Origin: Bacteroidota bacterium
GTDB taxonomy: Bacteria > Bacteroidota > Bacteroidia > AKYH767-A > OLB10
Length of the DNA: 64,000 nt
Assembly (NCBI GenBank): GCA_016717325.1
Contig: JADKFV010000026.1
Span: 35,714 to 99,713 of the forward strand
Reading direction: 5' to 3'
Made by a program: the position numbers and the translations under genes. Positions 56,501 to 63,521 of this stretch are shown piece after piece. The notes under the pieces were generated by a model, which worked only from the letters and a program-made list of their open reading frames with translations, ran no database searches and was not told where the DNA came from. How positions within the stretch are numbered: the stretch's first letter is position 1; each line of letters opens with the position of its first letter.

Positions 56501-59021
56501 TTTCGTTGCGCCATTCGCCCATGCCTCGTATGCAAGTAAAAATATTTTCGGTACCGGGTATTGTTTGTGGATAAATGCAATTAATGGCCTTGTTGGGCAA
56601 ATTGTTTGTAATCTCACTCCAGCATGGGCCAATAGCCCCGGTACCATTATCATAAGTTGTACGATACAAGTGCGAATGCGTTTTATGGGTTACAGGGTCT
56701 TCGATTAATGTAGCTGCGTATATGGCAGTTGCAATATTATTTACCTCAATAGCAGTAACCCCGCTTTGGGTTTCGTCCACACCTGGCGAAGAAAAAATAT
56801 CGGAAGGTACATTTGTGGTTGTACAATTATTTATAGCAGTTACTGAGGTTAAACCGGAATTTGATTCGTAAAAATTATTTGCTGCAGGATTGTTGGGATT
56901 GTTTTTTAAAGCTATTAGCAATTTAAATAAACCAATTCCAAAGGGCATTATACTTAATTGTTTTCCAACTCTAGTTGTTAATATTGGAGCGATGGGGGGG
57001 CTGTTTGAAAAAGTTCCCAGTGGGGTAATTTTCTCAACTTTGTAAACACCTTTGCCATTGGCATTCTTAATAAAATAAATATATTCTATGGCACCTTCGG
57101 TGGCAATTAAAGCATCTACTATATAATCATTTAATTGGCCTCCCCCGTTTTCAATATCACATAATTGCCAAATACTCCCATTAAGTACATATATACTTTG
57201 TTGAGTTGGATTGGTGCTATTAACAATACAATAAGGGTTGTTGGCCGCATCGAAAAATATTTTTACCGGGTCGCCACAAAAAGTGCTACCGAGTTGCGTC
57301 CATTCTGTGACACCATTTGGTTTTTTCATAATATAGCCACGTCCTTTATTTACAGAAGTGCCCTCGGCAACTGCTGCATATAATGTATTATTATTGGCTG
57401 CAATGTATTTGCAATCTACAATGGCTGGTGGTAGGATGTTTTGGCAACCGCTAAAACTACCATTAAAGAGCAAATGTTCGCAGGGATTAACTCCCACTTT
57501 ATTTATCCATGTAAAGTCATAATTGACATCGGACTTCATTAAACCACGGTCGAACTCGCCTCCATACAGAATGGTGCCATCAAGATAAAGGCCAGCATTA
57601 ACAGTGTTTACAAAACCCTTATTTTGCCATGTTCCATTGCATGAGGTGTTCGTCCGATAGGTATAAATTTGTTCCCAATCTGTATTGGCAATTTGGGTTA
57701 TGTCACCATTTTGTGTGATGTGTAAATTGCCATTTTTACCAATTAATAAATCATTATCGGGTGTAAGCAAGGCGCTATTAATGTTACCTGCGGGCAAAGT
57801 AGAATTCCATCCCCAGTTATTACCTGCGTTTGTAACACTCAGCGATTGCCAATTCCACGCGGTGGTATTCAATTTATTGCAATAATATACTCCGCAATAG
57901 TATGGCGCATTCTGCATTTCAAAATTTTCGTTTACTAATATATAACCTTGCAGCACATTGGTAACTACAACAGGCAAAATCTGATTCAGAAGTTTTGCAT
58001 CACCAGGTACATTGTTCCAGCCGGTATAGGTTATAGTATTGGTATTGCTTTGTTCACTCAATGTAATATCATCGCCTAGTGATGTCCAGGTGCTTCCGTT
58101 CCACTCGTATATACCACCACCCGAAATAGTAACTAAGTAATGTCCGGGTGTAGGTGCATCTATTATACTTGTAACCTGATAAGGATTAGAGGTGCCATCG
58201 GGGTTAGGCGACAAATGATTTAGTTTTACTAATGTTTTGTTTGGCAGTAATTCCGCAGCAACGGCATCAGTATTTGTAAATATCCACAATCCTGTTTCGC
58301 TGCCTATAAAGTAATTGTCATCGCTAATTTGAGGAGTATTATTGTCAATTACTTTTAAACAATATACATCGCCATTAGCAGTCATTCCTTCTAATTTAAT
58401 ACCACGTAATGTTTGGGGATTAATAAAATTTTCTGCTTGATTGAGGGTGCCCCAATAAAAATCGAATACATTATTCACTTTGCTGTTACTGGCAATGCCA
58501 TCATTCACTCTGGTATTGCCTGTGGTAAAGTACACAGCGTGGTTGGTGCCAATAATATCGCAAAAATACATATCGCTCACCCACGAATCGGGAAAGTCGA
58601 GTACCTGTAGCATGTTTCCATCCTGCGAATTTAAATCGATTCGATGAATGCCCTGATAGTTTGCTACGAATAAAAAATCTGAAGTATAAAGAGGACGCTG
58701 TGGGCGATAAAATTTATTAGTAAAACGCATAATGTCGCTATTGCTAATATAGTTGTATTGGTAATTGGTCTCAAGTTGCAAAGCACTTGCTGATGCAATA
58801 TTGGCCGATTTCCAAACGCCAGCTACATCCGAACCAATATACAAATTAAAAGGGCCACCACCGTTTGGATTCTGATTATGCAAGTACAAAGCCCTTACTT
58901 GCCCTCCATTTCCTCTGCCTAGTTGGGTCCAATTTTGTGCATTTACCATGCTGCTAAAAATTAAAAAGAGAAGATGGAGTTTGTGATGAGTTTGAAGTTT
59001 CGAGTTAATTTGATTTTTCAT
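53505..59021 (-). CDS. Giant secreted protein: shared head, SprB repeats and beta-helix tail
   Basis: An 1838-residue open frame with signal peptide ending MVNAQ and mature start NWTQLGRGNGGQVRALYLHN, paralogous over about 870 residues to 44011-47436. Then three SprB repeats (GTYTVTVTGSAGAC, GTYTVTVTDANAC, GTYTVTVTDAAGC), a right-handed beta-helix of about 500 residues (VIISTPITVDHANIG, IENSTVEDAENATF, HMVNNTFAGCEYG), and a helical stretch before the tail. The frame stops after IDIAQYRQAIIA at 53505, but in the next frame the same DNA continues PAGNYSLSIKDNTG and QTVKQFIISK to a TAA at 53449. That completes a T9SS sorting domain, so the real gene probably ends at 53449. Confidence 0.85.
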   Translation of the reverse strand: MKNQINSKLQTHHKLHLLFLIFSSMVNAQNWTQLGRGNGGQVRALYLHNQNPNGGGPFNLYIGSDVAGVWKSANIASASALQLETNYQYNYISNSDIMRFTNKFYRPQRPLYTSDFLFVANYQGIHRIDLNSQDGNMLQVLDFPDSWVSDMYFCDIIGTNHAVYFTTGNTRVNDGIASNSKVNNVFDFYWGTLNQAENFINPQTLRGIKLEGMTANGDVYCLKVIDNNTPQISDDNYFIGSETGLWIFTNTDAVAAELLPNKTLVKLNHLSPNPDGTSNPYQVTSIIDAPTPGHYLVTISGGGIYEWNGSTWTSLGDDITLSEQSNTNTITYTGWNNVPGDAKLLNQILPVVVTNVLQGYILVNENFEMQNAPYYCGVYYCNKLNTTAWNWQSLSVTNAGNNWGWNSTLPAGNINSALLTPDNDLLIGKNGNLHITQNGDITQIANTDWEQIYTYRTNTSCNGTWQNKGFVNTVNAGLYLDGTILYGGEFDRGLMKSDVNYDFTWINKVGVNPCEHLLFNGSFSGCQNILPPAIVDCKYIAANNNTLYAAVAEGTSVNKGRGYIMKKPNGVTEWTQLGSTFCGDPVKIFFDAANNPYCIVNSTNPTQQSIYVLNGSIWQLCDIENGGGQLNDYIVDALIATEGAIEYIYFIKNANGKGVYKVEKITPLGTFSNSPPIAPILTTRVGKQLSIMPFGIGLFKLLIALKNNPNNPAANNFYESNSGLTSVTAINNCTTTNVPSDIFSSPGVDETQSGVTAIEVNNIATAIYAATLIEDPVTHKTHSHLYRTTYDNGTGAIGPCWSEITNNLPNKAINCIYPQTIPGTENIFTCIRGMGEWRNEICMAIHCTVTNPTTACISNGSATAVVDIGTAPYTYTWSNNQTNATATGLAAGTYTVTVTGSAGACTATASFTIAGLGAICTVTNSCTSGNGMATVATTGGTAPYTYSWSTSPPQSTNPATGLVAGTYTVTVTDANACTTTASCTVTPSTGIASITLANEGITCTGNDDGYTSVSTINGGVSPYTYLWSNGVTSALNNNVPTGTYTVTVTDAAGCTRTATTSVTQTAPNFASNIPPGNYFLNANVIISTPITVDHANIGIAPGVSITVNQGGVLNIANYSKLNACGDMWQGIINNGGTVKIENSTVEDAENATFSNTANSIFTITNSTFNKNYKNIVLQDIDFSSSSFLGNTFLCSTTLNTPHPQSYDVSESHFELTNVTGITIGGTNIIANQNIFRDANYAIYANNSSCDIENNRFINIGNNEPGVVQVYAAINGIESGTINTGNVNPNSFSNCATGVLMLGDVNSHMVNNTFAGCEYGVAVNHNYYGIARTVGNTFTNCEYAIQYFEISDGAQAYISNNTIIGGVDAGGTPINNVGIDFIQINKVYPIIEITENVISDYPICIFANYLSGNAAGRPLISDNTMNFNFDIAAAGSQNYTGLLAQRCNGMLVTRNVCAWPNGPTDPSTYTNNLEAFFFEYCINSHIGNNAAINTKTGIVMFDDCANTYLVCNTIDNCLPGIDLSGLIALPSHGTCYSLNNEWFGSNYTGGNASPYNKILGTAATPQIFWVYDVGTANDPAPFDPQTMINPVISSCVPQYSPCLTDDDDEYSMQSNYLGKIVGDSLTYEENAEENKYKSIDYAYQAMKQDSNLINNTAKQQFMTQTEQSNIGLLSEVSDSMTSGNALTASYINSVIVDTNLIEENAKTVNAIAITYLQTGAMSLLDTASLMYIAYQNPIYGGNAIYHARALLRLKIKDYYTSTARQKNNHNDNPITVENDFEIYPTPTNQWLFIKSNSSTSYIAALKIYDAQGKLTTAHTVNNFTKYMIDIAQYRQAIIA

Positions 59022-59142
59022 AAATTTATTTTTTTAAGTTAAAAATACTACAGATACGTTTATTTCTGAACAAAATATTCTATACAACTATTGCGTAAAG
59101 ATTTTCTTTTTCGAAAAGCAATGTTGTATTTTTTTTGATGCT

Positions 59143-59160
59143 CCCGACACTTCGGTCGGG
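59143..59160. repeat. CCCGACACTTCGGTCGGG palindrome
   Basis: 6-bp arms CCCGAC/GTCGGG around ACTTCG. The reverse complement occurs exactly at 63401-63418, and a 5'-truncated version at 63464-63479. Confidence 0.7.
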
Positions 59161-59421
59161 ATGCCAAAAAAAATTATTGGCATGTAAATCTATAAAGGAA
59201 AATGGATTGAGCAAGAAATAATTTTACACCGTAGAGTTGATTTTTATTACATTATTTTTACAGTGCAATTTCGTTTGTTACAGGTTGTAACAATTGTTGT
59301 TAGATTTGTCAATATTTATTTCCTAAAACTCAAAATTAATTTAGTCGTTTAAACTAAAAGAAAAAATACAACATACCAAAAGCTAACAGATTTTTGAAAA
59401 AAAACTACTTACTTATGGTAA

Positions 59422-59472
59422 TGCCGAACAACTTGAAAAGAAAAATTATCCAAAACCGAAGTTGTTTCGGTA
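59422..59472. repeat. 51-bp dispersed element, copy 2
   Basis: Begins TGCCGAACAACTT and ends AAGTTGTTTCGGTA, same length and arrangement as the copy at 10355-10405. It ends 21 bases before the GNAT start codon. Confidence 0.65.
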
Positions 59473-59493
59473 TAAAAATATAAATTGGCCACC

Positions 59494-59955
59494 ATGACAA
59501 TCAGAAAATATAACGATACCGACAGTAACGAAATATTAAAATTACTTCGGCTTAACACTCCGCAATATTTTGCACTTAGCGAAGAGACTGATTTGATTTA
59601 CTATTTGGAAAACCATGCCCATAATTTTTATGTTGCCATTGAAGCAAATAAAATACTTGGATGTGGTGGTTTTAATTTGGCCGATGACAAATCAGTGATG
59701 CGTATATCATGGGACATTGTTCATCCTTCGAGTCAGGGCATGGGAGTGGGAACAGGGTTAACATTATTTCGTATAAAAAAAATAAAGGAAATAGAAAGTA
59801 TCAAAACTATTTCGGTGCGCACATCACAACATGTATACAAATTTTATGAGCGTTTTGGTTTCGAAATAAAAGAGAAAGTAAAAGACTTTTGGGCTCCGGG
59901 TTTCGATATGTATAGAATGGAATGCAGTGTTGATTCAATCAATGGTGAGTTGTAA
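59494..59955 (+). CDS. GNAT-family N-acetyltransferase
   Basis: A 153-residue acetyltransferase. I choose the ATG at 59494 (MTIRKYNDTDSNEIL) over a TTG three codons upstream. Family features: an N-terminal D/N-rich helix, strand DLIYYLENHAHNFYVAIE, GCGGFNL, the acetyl-CoA loop SSQGMGVGTGLTLF and the C-terminal FYERFGFEIKEK. Substrate unknown. The next gene on the same strand, the glutaminyl cyclase, starts 23 bases after its stop, so they are probably cotranscribed. Confidence 0.9.
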   Translation: MTIRKYNDTDSNEILKLLRLNTPQYFALSEETDLIYYLENHAHNFYVAIEANKILGCGGFNLADDKSVMRISWDIVHPSSQGMGVGTGLTLFRIKKIKEIESIKTISVRTSQHVYKFYERFGFEIKEKVKDFWAPGFDMYRMECSVDSINGEL

Positions 59956-59978
59956 AACCAAAACGAAGAATAGCTCGA

Positions 59979-60797
59979 ATGAAAAAAAATATTTCTGTTT
60001 TATTTGCGATTTTGTTTTTCACCATAGCATGTAACAACGATATTAAGAAAGAAGAAAAAACCGTTGTTATAAATAACGCTGTTCCAATTCTTGGATACGA
60101 AATCATCAATACATTTCCTCACGATACAAATTCTTTTACCGAAGGTTTATTGGTGCATGATGGGAAATTATTTGAGAGTACCGGTGCCACTTCGCAATTG
60201 CCACAAACAAGATCTCTTTTCGGCATTGTTGATTTGCAAACCGGAAAAATAGATGTAAAAGCAGAATTGGATAAGGCAAAATATTTTGGTGAAGGCATAG
60301 TTATTTTAAACAACAAAATTTATCAGCTTACATATCAAACAAAAATTGGATTTATTTATGACGCAAAAACATATAAAAAAATTGGCGAGTTTACTTTTCC
60401 ATCAAATGAAGGATGGGGCTTTACAACCGATGGTACATATTTAATTATGAGCGATGGTACAAACATGTTGACGTATCTCAATCCCGAAAATTTAAGCAAA
60501 GTAAAATCAATTGCCGTATCGGAGAATGGCTATGCTCTCGATTACTTAAACGAACTTGAATACATCAATGGTTTCATTTATGCCAATGTATGGGGCAAAA
60601 ATAGTATTGTAAAAATTGATACTGCAAATGGTGCAGTGGTATCGAAAATGGATTTAACCTCATTGGCCGAAAAGGCAAAAAAAATATCCGATGGCAGCAA
60701 AGAAATGAATGGCATTGCATATGATGCAGTCAACAATAAAATATATGTTACCGGCAAAATGTGGCCAAAAATTTATGAAATAAAATTTAGTCTTTAA
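59979..60797 (+). CDS. Glutaminyl-peptide cyclotransferase (plant/bacterial type), lipoprotein
   Basis: Converts N-terminal glutamine of exported proteins into pyroglutamate. The 272-residue protein has a lipoprotein signal with lipobox ending at Cys18 (FFTIAC), so it is anchored in the periplasm. The body is the five-bladed propeller glutamine cyclotransferase family: HDTNSFTEGLLVHDG, ESTGATSQL, YFGEGIVILNNKIYQLTY (in part), EGWGFTTDG, ELEYINGFIYANVW and NGIAYDAVNNKIYVTGKMWP (in part). All exported proteins with signal peptidase I leaders in this window have Gln at the expected mature +1 position, which makes this enzyme's substrates visible around it. Confidence 0.93.
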   Translation: MKKNISVLFAILFFTIACNNDIKKEEKTVVINNAVPILGYEIINTFPHDTNSFTEGLLVHDGKLFESTGATSQLPQTRSLFGIVDLQTGKIDVKAELDKAKYFGEGIVILNNKIYQLTYQTKIGFIYDAKTYKKIGEFTFPSNEGWGFTTDGTYLIMSDGTNMLTYLNPENLSKVKSIAVSENGYALDYLNELEYINGFIYANVWGKNSIVKIDTANGAVVSKMDLTSLAEKAKKISDGSKEMNGIAYDAVNNKIYVTGKMWPKIYEIKFSL

Positions 60798-60872
60798 TCT
60801 TCTTAATTTTATATCAACACTTACATTTTTAAAATTGATTAACAAATAAAATTAACATGCTAAATAAAAATA

Positions 60873-61178
60873 ATGGAGGATATTTCGACCACTAATTTTA
60901 GTTTCTTAAAAACATTTTGTGTAATAGTGTTAACAGCAAATGTTATTTGCTTTTTTGTTACTATGGATCCTGATTATGTTGGGTTGTATGTAGCGATGTT
61001 TGTAATGGCACCGGTCAATTTTTTATTTATAATTATAGGCTTGGCAAAAGTTGTTGTTTTACAAAAGCGTAAAGTTCAATTGAATTATGTACTCCATTAT
61101 ACGGTAGTAATATTGTTTCCGGCTTTACTAGAAATGGCTTTAGTTTATTTGGTGGACGTGTTTGCCCCTAAAGGTTGA
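60873..61178 (+). CDS. Small membrane protein of unknown function
   Basis: A 101-residue protein with three hydrophobic segments (FLKTFCVIVLTANVICFFV; GLYVAMFVMAPVNFLFIIIGLA; YVLHYTVVILFPALLEMALVYLV, read in pieces). No family recognised and no signal peptide. It follows the cyclase gene by 75 bases on the same strand and could be the last gene of that transcript. The 250 bases to the next (convergent) gene hold a near-palindrome TCAAGTAAATTTTCTTGA (61318-61335) and nothing else I can name. Confidence 0.6.
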   Translation: MEDISTTNFSFLKTFCVIVLTANVICFFVTMDPDYVGLYVAMFVMAPVNFLFIIIGLAKVVVLQKRKVQLNYVLHYTVVILFPALLEMALVYLVDVFAPKG

Positions 61179-61428
61179 TGCTGAAATAACCTGATGAAAT
61201 TTAATTTTAGTAGAACCAAAGTTTACCATTCAACTTTTATTTAGTAATAATCTATACTTGTTGCATTTTTATTTTGCAAATACTGAAACGAAAAAAATGT
61301 CATAAAAATATCTTGAGTCAAGTAAATTTTCTTGATACGTGAACAGATATATTCTTCGAAATAAAATCAAGTTGTTTCACAAAAGTGAACTGCATTAATA
61401 TCTGCATGAATGTGATTCTGAAATTTTG

Positions 61429-62412
61429 CTACTCTGTAAATATTCGCCCATGCTTTTTTGCCAGCAAAGTAATTTTATCTCTGAGTTTGTCTTTCAGGTA
61501 CTTTTGGCTATCCCACATTATAACAGGAAAATCAGCAACATCGAATGGAAGTTCGGTGTCTTTGGCAGCTGTTATAATTACGTCTTTTTGCAAGCCTTGT
61601 GCATATCCCAGTTCGTAATATACATTCGGCTTGGCTTCACTTATATCCGCAATTATAAATGCCGATCGCCCCATTTGCCTAAAAATTTCGGGTACTATTC
61701 GTTCCGTTTGGTTGCTTTCGTTCACGCGCAAACATTTATATTTATTCTCGGTACAAATTGTTTCAATTGAGTCGTATGCATCTTCGAGTTTCGGATCGCT
61801 CGAATAGGACATTATCACCAACACCTGATTAGAAAAAATAATTCGAGCAGCCAATGCAACCGAATCTTTTGCTATTCGTGATGCATCAGTTGTTATTTGA
61901 TTCAATATTTCGTAATCCGACTTGTCTATTCGCATGCTATATTTTCTATCGAACTGACTAAGTTCCTGTGCAAAAATTTCGGCAGCAGCACCATCAAAAT
62001 TGCTTATTGGAAGGAGTGGCTTATTTAATATTCGCGCCCAATTTGCAGCGCAGTTGGTTCCTTCTTTTCCTCCCACCACAAAAACCACATCAGCAATTTG
62101 TACTGTTTCGGGCACTTCAAGGTCAACAGAGGCTAAGCTGCCCCAACTGGTACAACGCGACTTTAAAATGGAACCAAAATCGTGCATGGGGGTATTGCCC
62201 GGTTCAACATAACTTATAATATTTTTATGGGGATCGAGTCCTTTTTCAAGTAGCAATTTATTCATATTGCCGGCTAAAACTTTATCCATTTCGTTGCGGT
62301 TTCCATTTAAAAGTTTGTGGCCATTGCTAACAATTTCTACTGCAAAAAATTGTAAAAACTCAGCACATTTTTCATTTGTAGTGTCCAGCGAGCCCATCAC
62401 AAGTATATTCAT
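61429..62412 (-). CDS. SLOG-domain protein fused to a TIR/deoxyribosyltransferase-like domain
   Basis: A 327-residue cytoplasmic protein. I choose the ATG at 62412 (MNILVMGSLDTTNEK); the frame from 62442 adds ten residues. The N-terminal half resembles the SLOG/LOG Rossmann fold, with the nucleotide-binding GGKEGT at 114-119 and PLLPI after it. The C-terminal half (about 196-310) has VLVIMSYSSD, AYDSIETIC, IIADISEAKPNVYYELGYA with Glu267, and VIITAAKDTELPFD, the pattern of the TIR-like / nucleoside 2-deoxyribosyltransferase-like family that hydrolyses or senses NAD-type nucleotides. Such SLOG and TIR pairings occur in bacterial immunity and nucleotide signalling. No obvious partner gene adjoins it. 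Domain naming is by eye. Confidence 0.75.
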   Translation of the reverse strand: MNILVMGSLDTTNEKCAEFLQFFAVEIVSNGHKLLNGNRNEMDKVLAGNMNKLLLEKGLDPHKNIISYVEPGNTPMHDFGSILKSRCTSWGSLASVDLEVPETVQIADVVFVVGGKEGTNCAANWARILNKPLLPISNFDGAAAEIFAQELSQFDRKYSMRIDKSDYEILNQITTDASRIAKDSVALAARIIFSNQVLVIMSYSSDPKLEDAYDSIETICTENKYKCLRVNESNQTERIVPEIFRQMGRSAFIIADISEAKPNVYYELGYAQGLQKDVIITAAKDTELPFDVADFPVIMWDSQKYLKDKLRDKITLLAKKHGRIFTE

Positions 62413-62758
62413 AAAATTATTTTTTAAAAGGTTAATTAGCAAAATGGAATCTGCAATGTAGCGATTATATTTTGTTTAGCGTCATGACCCTGCAGAAAAT
62501 TAAATTTATCGTTTGTAAAAATATATTCTGACTTGAAATATAAAGTGAGTTGCACAATTTCTTTTTTGAAAAATGCATCTTTATCTATTGTCAACCACAA
62601 TATTTTCAAATTACCAAAGTTAGCGGTTTTGAAAAACTCTGCTCAGTTTTCCAAAACCTATGTTGCTTCGGTATAAAAGATCATTTAACAGGAAATTGTT
62701 TTATACTTTACCAATAGTGCAAATTGAATTTGTTGTATCATTCGGCAAACATCACCGG
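62413..62758. other. Intergenic region with a degraded repeat
   Basis: 346 bases without a gene. The right end of the 51-bp element (TCCAAAACCTATGTTGCTTCGGTA, here 62650-62673) is recognisable, with a poor left arm near 62612. Confidence 0.45.
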
Positions 62759-63097
62759 CTAATAATCTTTTACTTTAGTAAACTCTTTCAAAGCGTCAAC
62801 ATAATAGTATCCAAGTTGTTTGTTTTTTTTGGGTAGGGTATCGGCAATTTTTAATTCAGTTGTTTTTATTTCGAACCAAACAAATTCATCCATTACCCTG
62901 CTAATAAAATAGTGATTCACACTATCCGAACCCTGATAAAGCAACAGACCTTGCCAGGTACTATTTTTAGTTTTCGATGACCATTCTTTTACTTCGGCCA
63001 CTGTCCATTGAGTCTTTCTTAATTTTTGCGGCAAATAACACGCACTATGAAATGCCCAATACATTAATAGAACTATGACTTTTATTTTTGTTTTCAT
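62759..63097 (-). CDS. Small putative lipoprotein, unknown function
   Basis: A 112-residue protein with an N-terminal hydrophobic segment and a lipobox-like WAFHSAC ending at Cys20. The remainder is hydrophilic with Trp-rich segments (QWTVAEVKEWSSK, NSTWQGLLLYQG) and an alternating strand pattern. No family recognised. It is on the same strand as the SLOG protein but separated from it by about 350 bases, so cotranscription is uncertain. Confidence 0.6.
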   Translation of the reverse strand: MKTKIKVIVLLMYWAFHSACYLPQKLRKTQWTVAEVKEWSSKTKNSTWQGLLLYQGSDSVNHYFISRVMDEFVWFEIKTTELKIADTLPKKNKQLGYYYVDALKEFTKVKDY

Positions 63098-63268
63098 TTT
63101 CGAAATCCAAATATAATTTAATCGCTTTGATAATTAAAATAAGTGCAGTTACTCCAGCATTTTATAACTCGATTTTTACTTCAATATTATCAATCTGAAT
63201 AAAGGGCTTTAAAACCGAAAATAAAATTGCCAAACATGAGCAGCATTTTCAATAAAAAATAAAGCAAA

Positions 63269-63301
63269 AAAAAATCCCACATCGAAATGACATGGGATTT
63301 T
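63269..63301 (-). terminator. Intrinsic terminator, probably of porV
   Basis: 10-bp perfect stem AAAAATCCCA (63269-63278) and TGGGATTTTT (63292-63301) followed on the minus strand by T (63264-63273 overlap). It is about 220 bases past the porV stop, with repeats in between. Confidence 0.6.
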
Positions 63302-63366
63302 TCCTTTTTTATAAAAGAATAAAGAATCAAATGTGTAAATCAAAAGTTTAGTTTTTTGAGAATCAT

Positions 63367-63516
63367 CACTACGAAGTGTCGATACTAAAAATGCTTGCAT
63401 CCCGACCGAAGTGTCGGGACTAAAAACTTCAAACTAGCAACTTTCAACTAAGAATGCTTGCATCCCGACCGAAGTGTCTATACTAAAAACTCCAAAATAG
63501 CAACTTTCAACTAAGA
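63367..63516. repeat. Two 63-bp tandem units plus a partial unit, carrying the CCCGAC palindrome
   Basis: Units 63391-63453 and 63454-63516 both start ATGCTTGCATCCCGACC and continue GAAGTGTC, ACTAAAAACT, TAGCAACTTTCAACTAAGA. A partial unit (ACGAAGTGTCGATACTAAAAA) precedes them from 63371. The first full unit contains the exact reverse complement of the palindrome at 59143. Confidence 0.8.
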
Positions 63517-63521
63517 ACTAA

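Larger units (their letters stand above)
59022..59493. other. Intergenic region with two repeat elements
   Basis: About 470 bases without a gene. It contains the CCCGAC palindrome at 59143-59160 and the 51-bp element at 59422-59472. The left part is the start region of the giant secreted gene on the minus strand. Confidence 0.5.

Noticed and set aside
59143..59160. CCCGAC palindrome as a terminator
   Set aside because: It has no T run on either side in the right position and recurs elsewhere inside repeats, so a repeat core is the better reading.
63209..63400. Minus-strand frame of 63 residues
   Set aside because: Runs through the terminator hairpin and the 63-bp repeats; no start context or homology visible.
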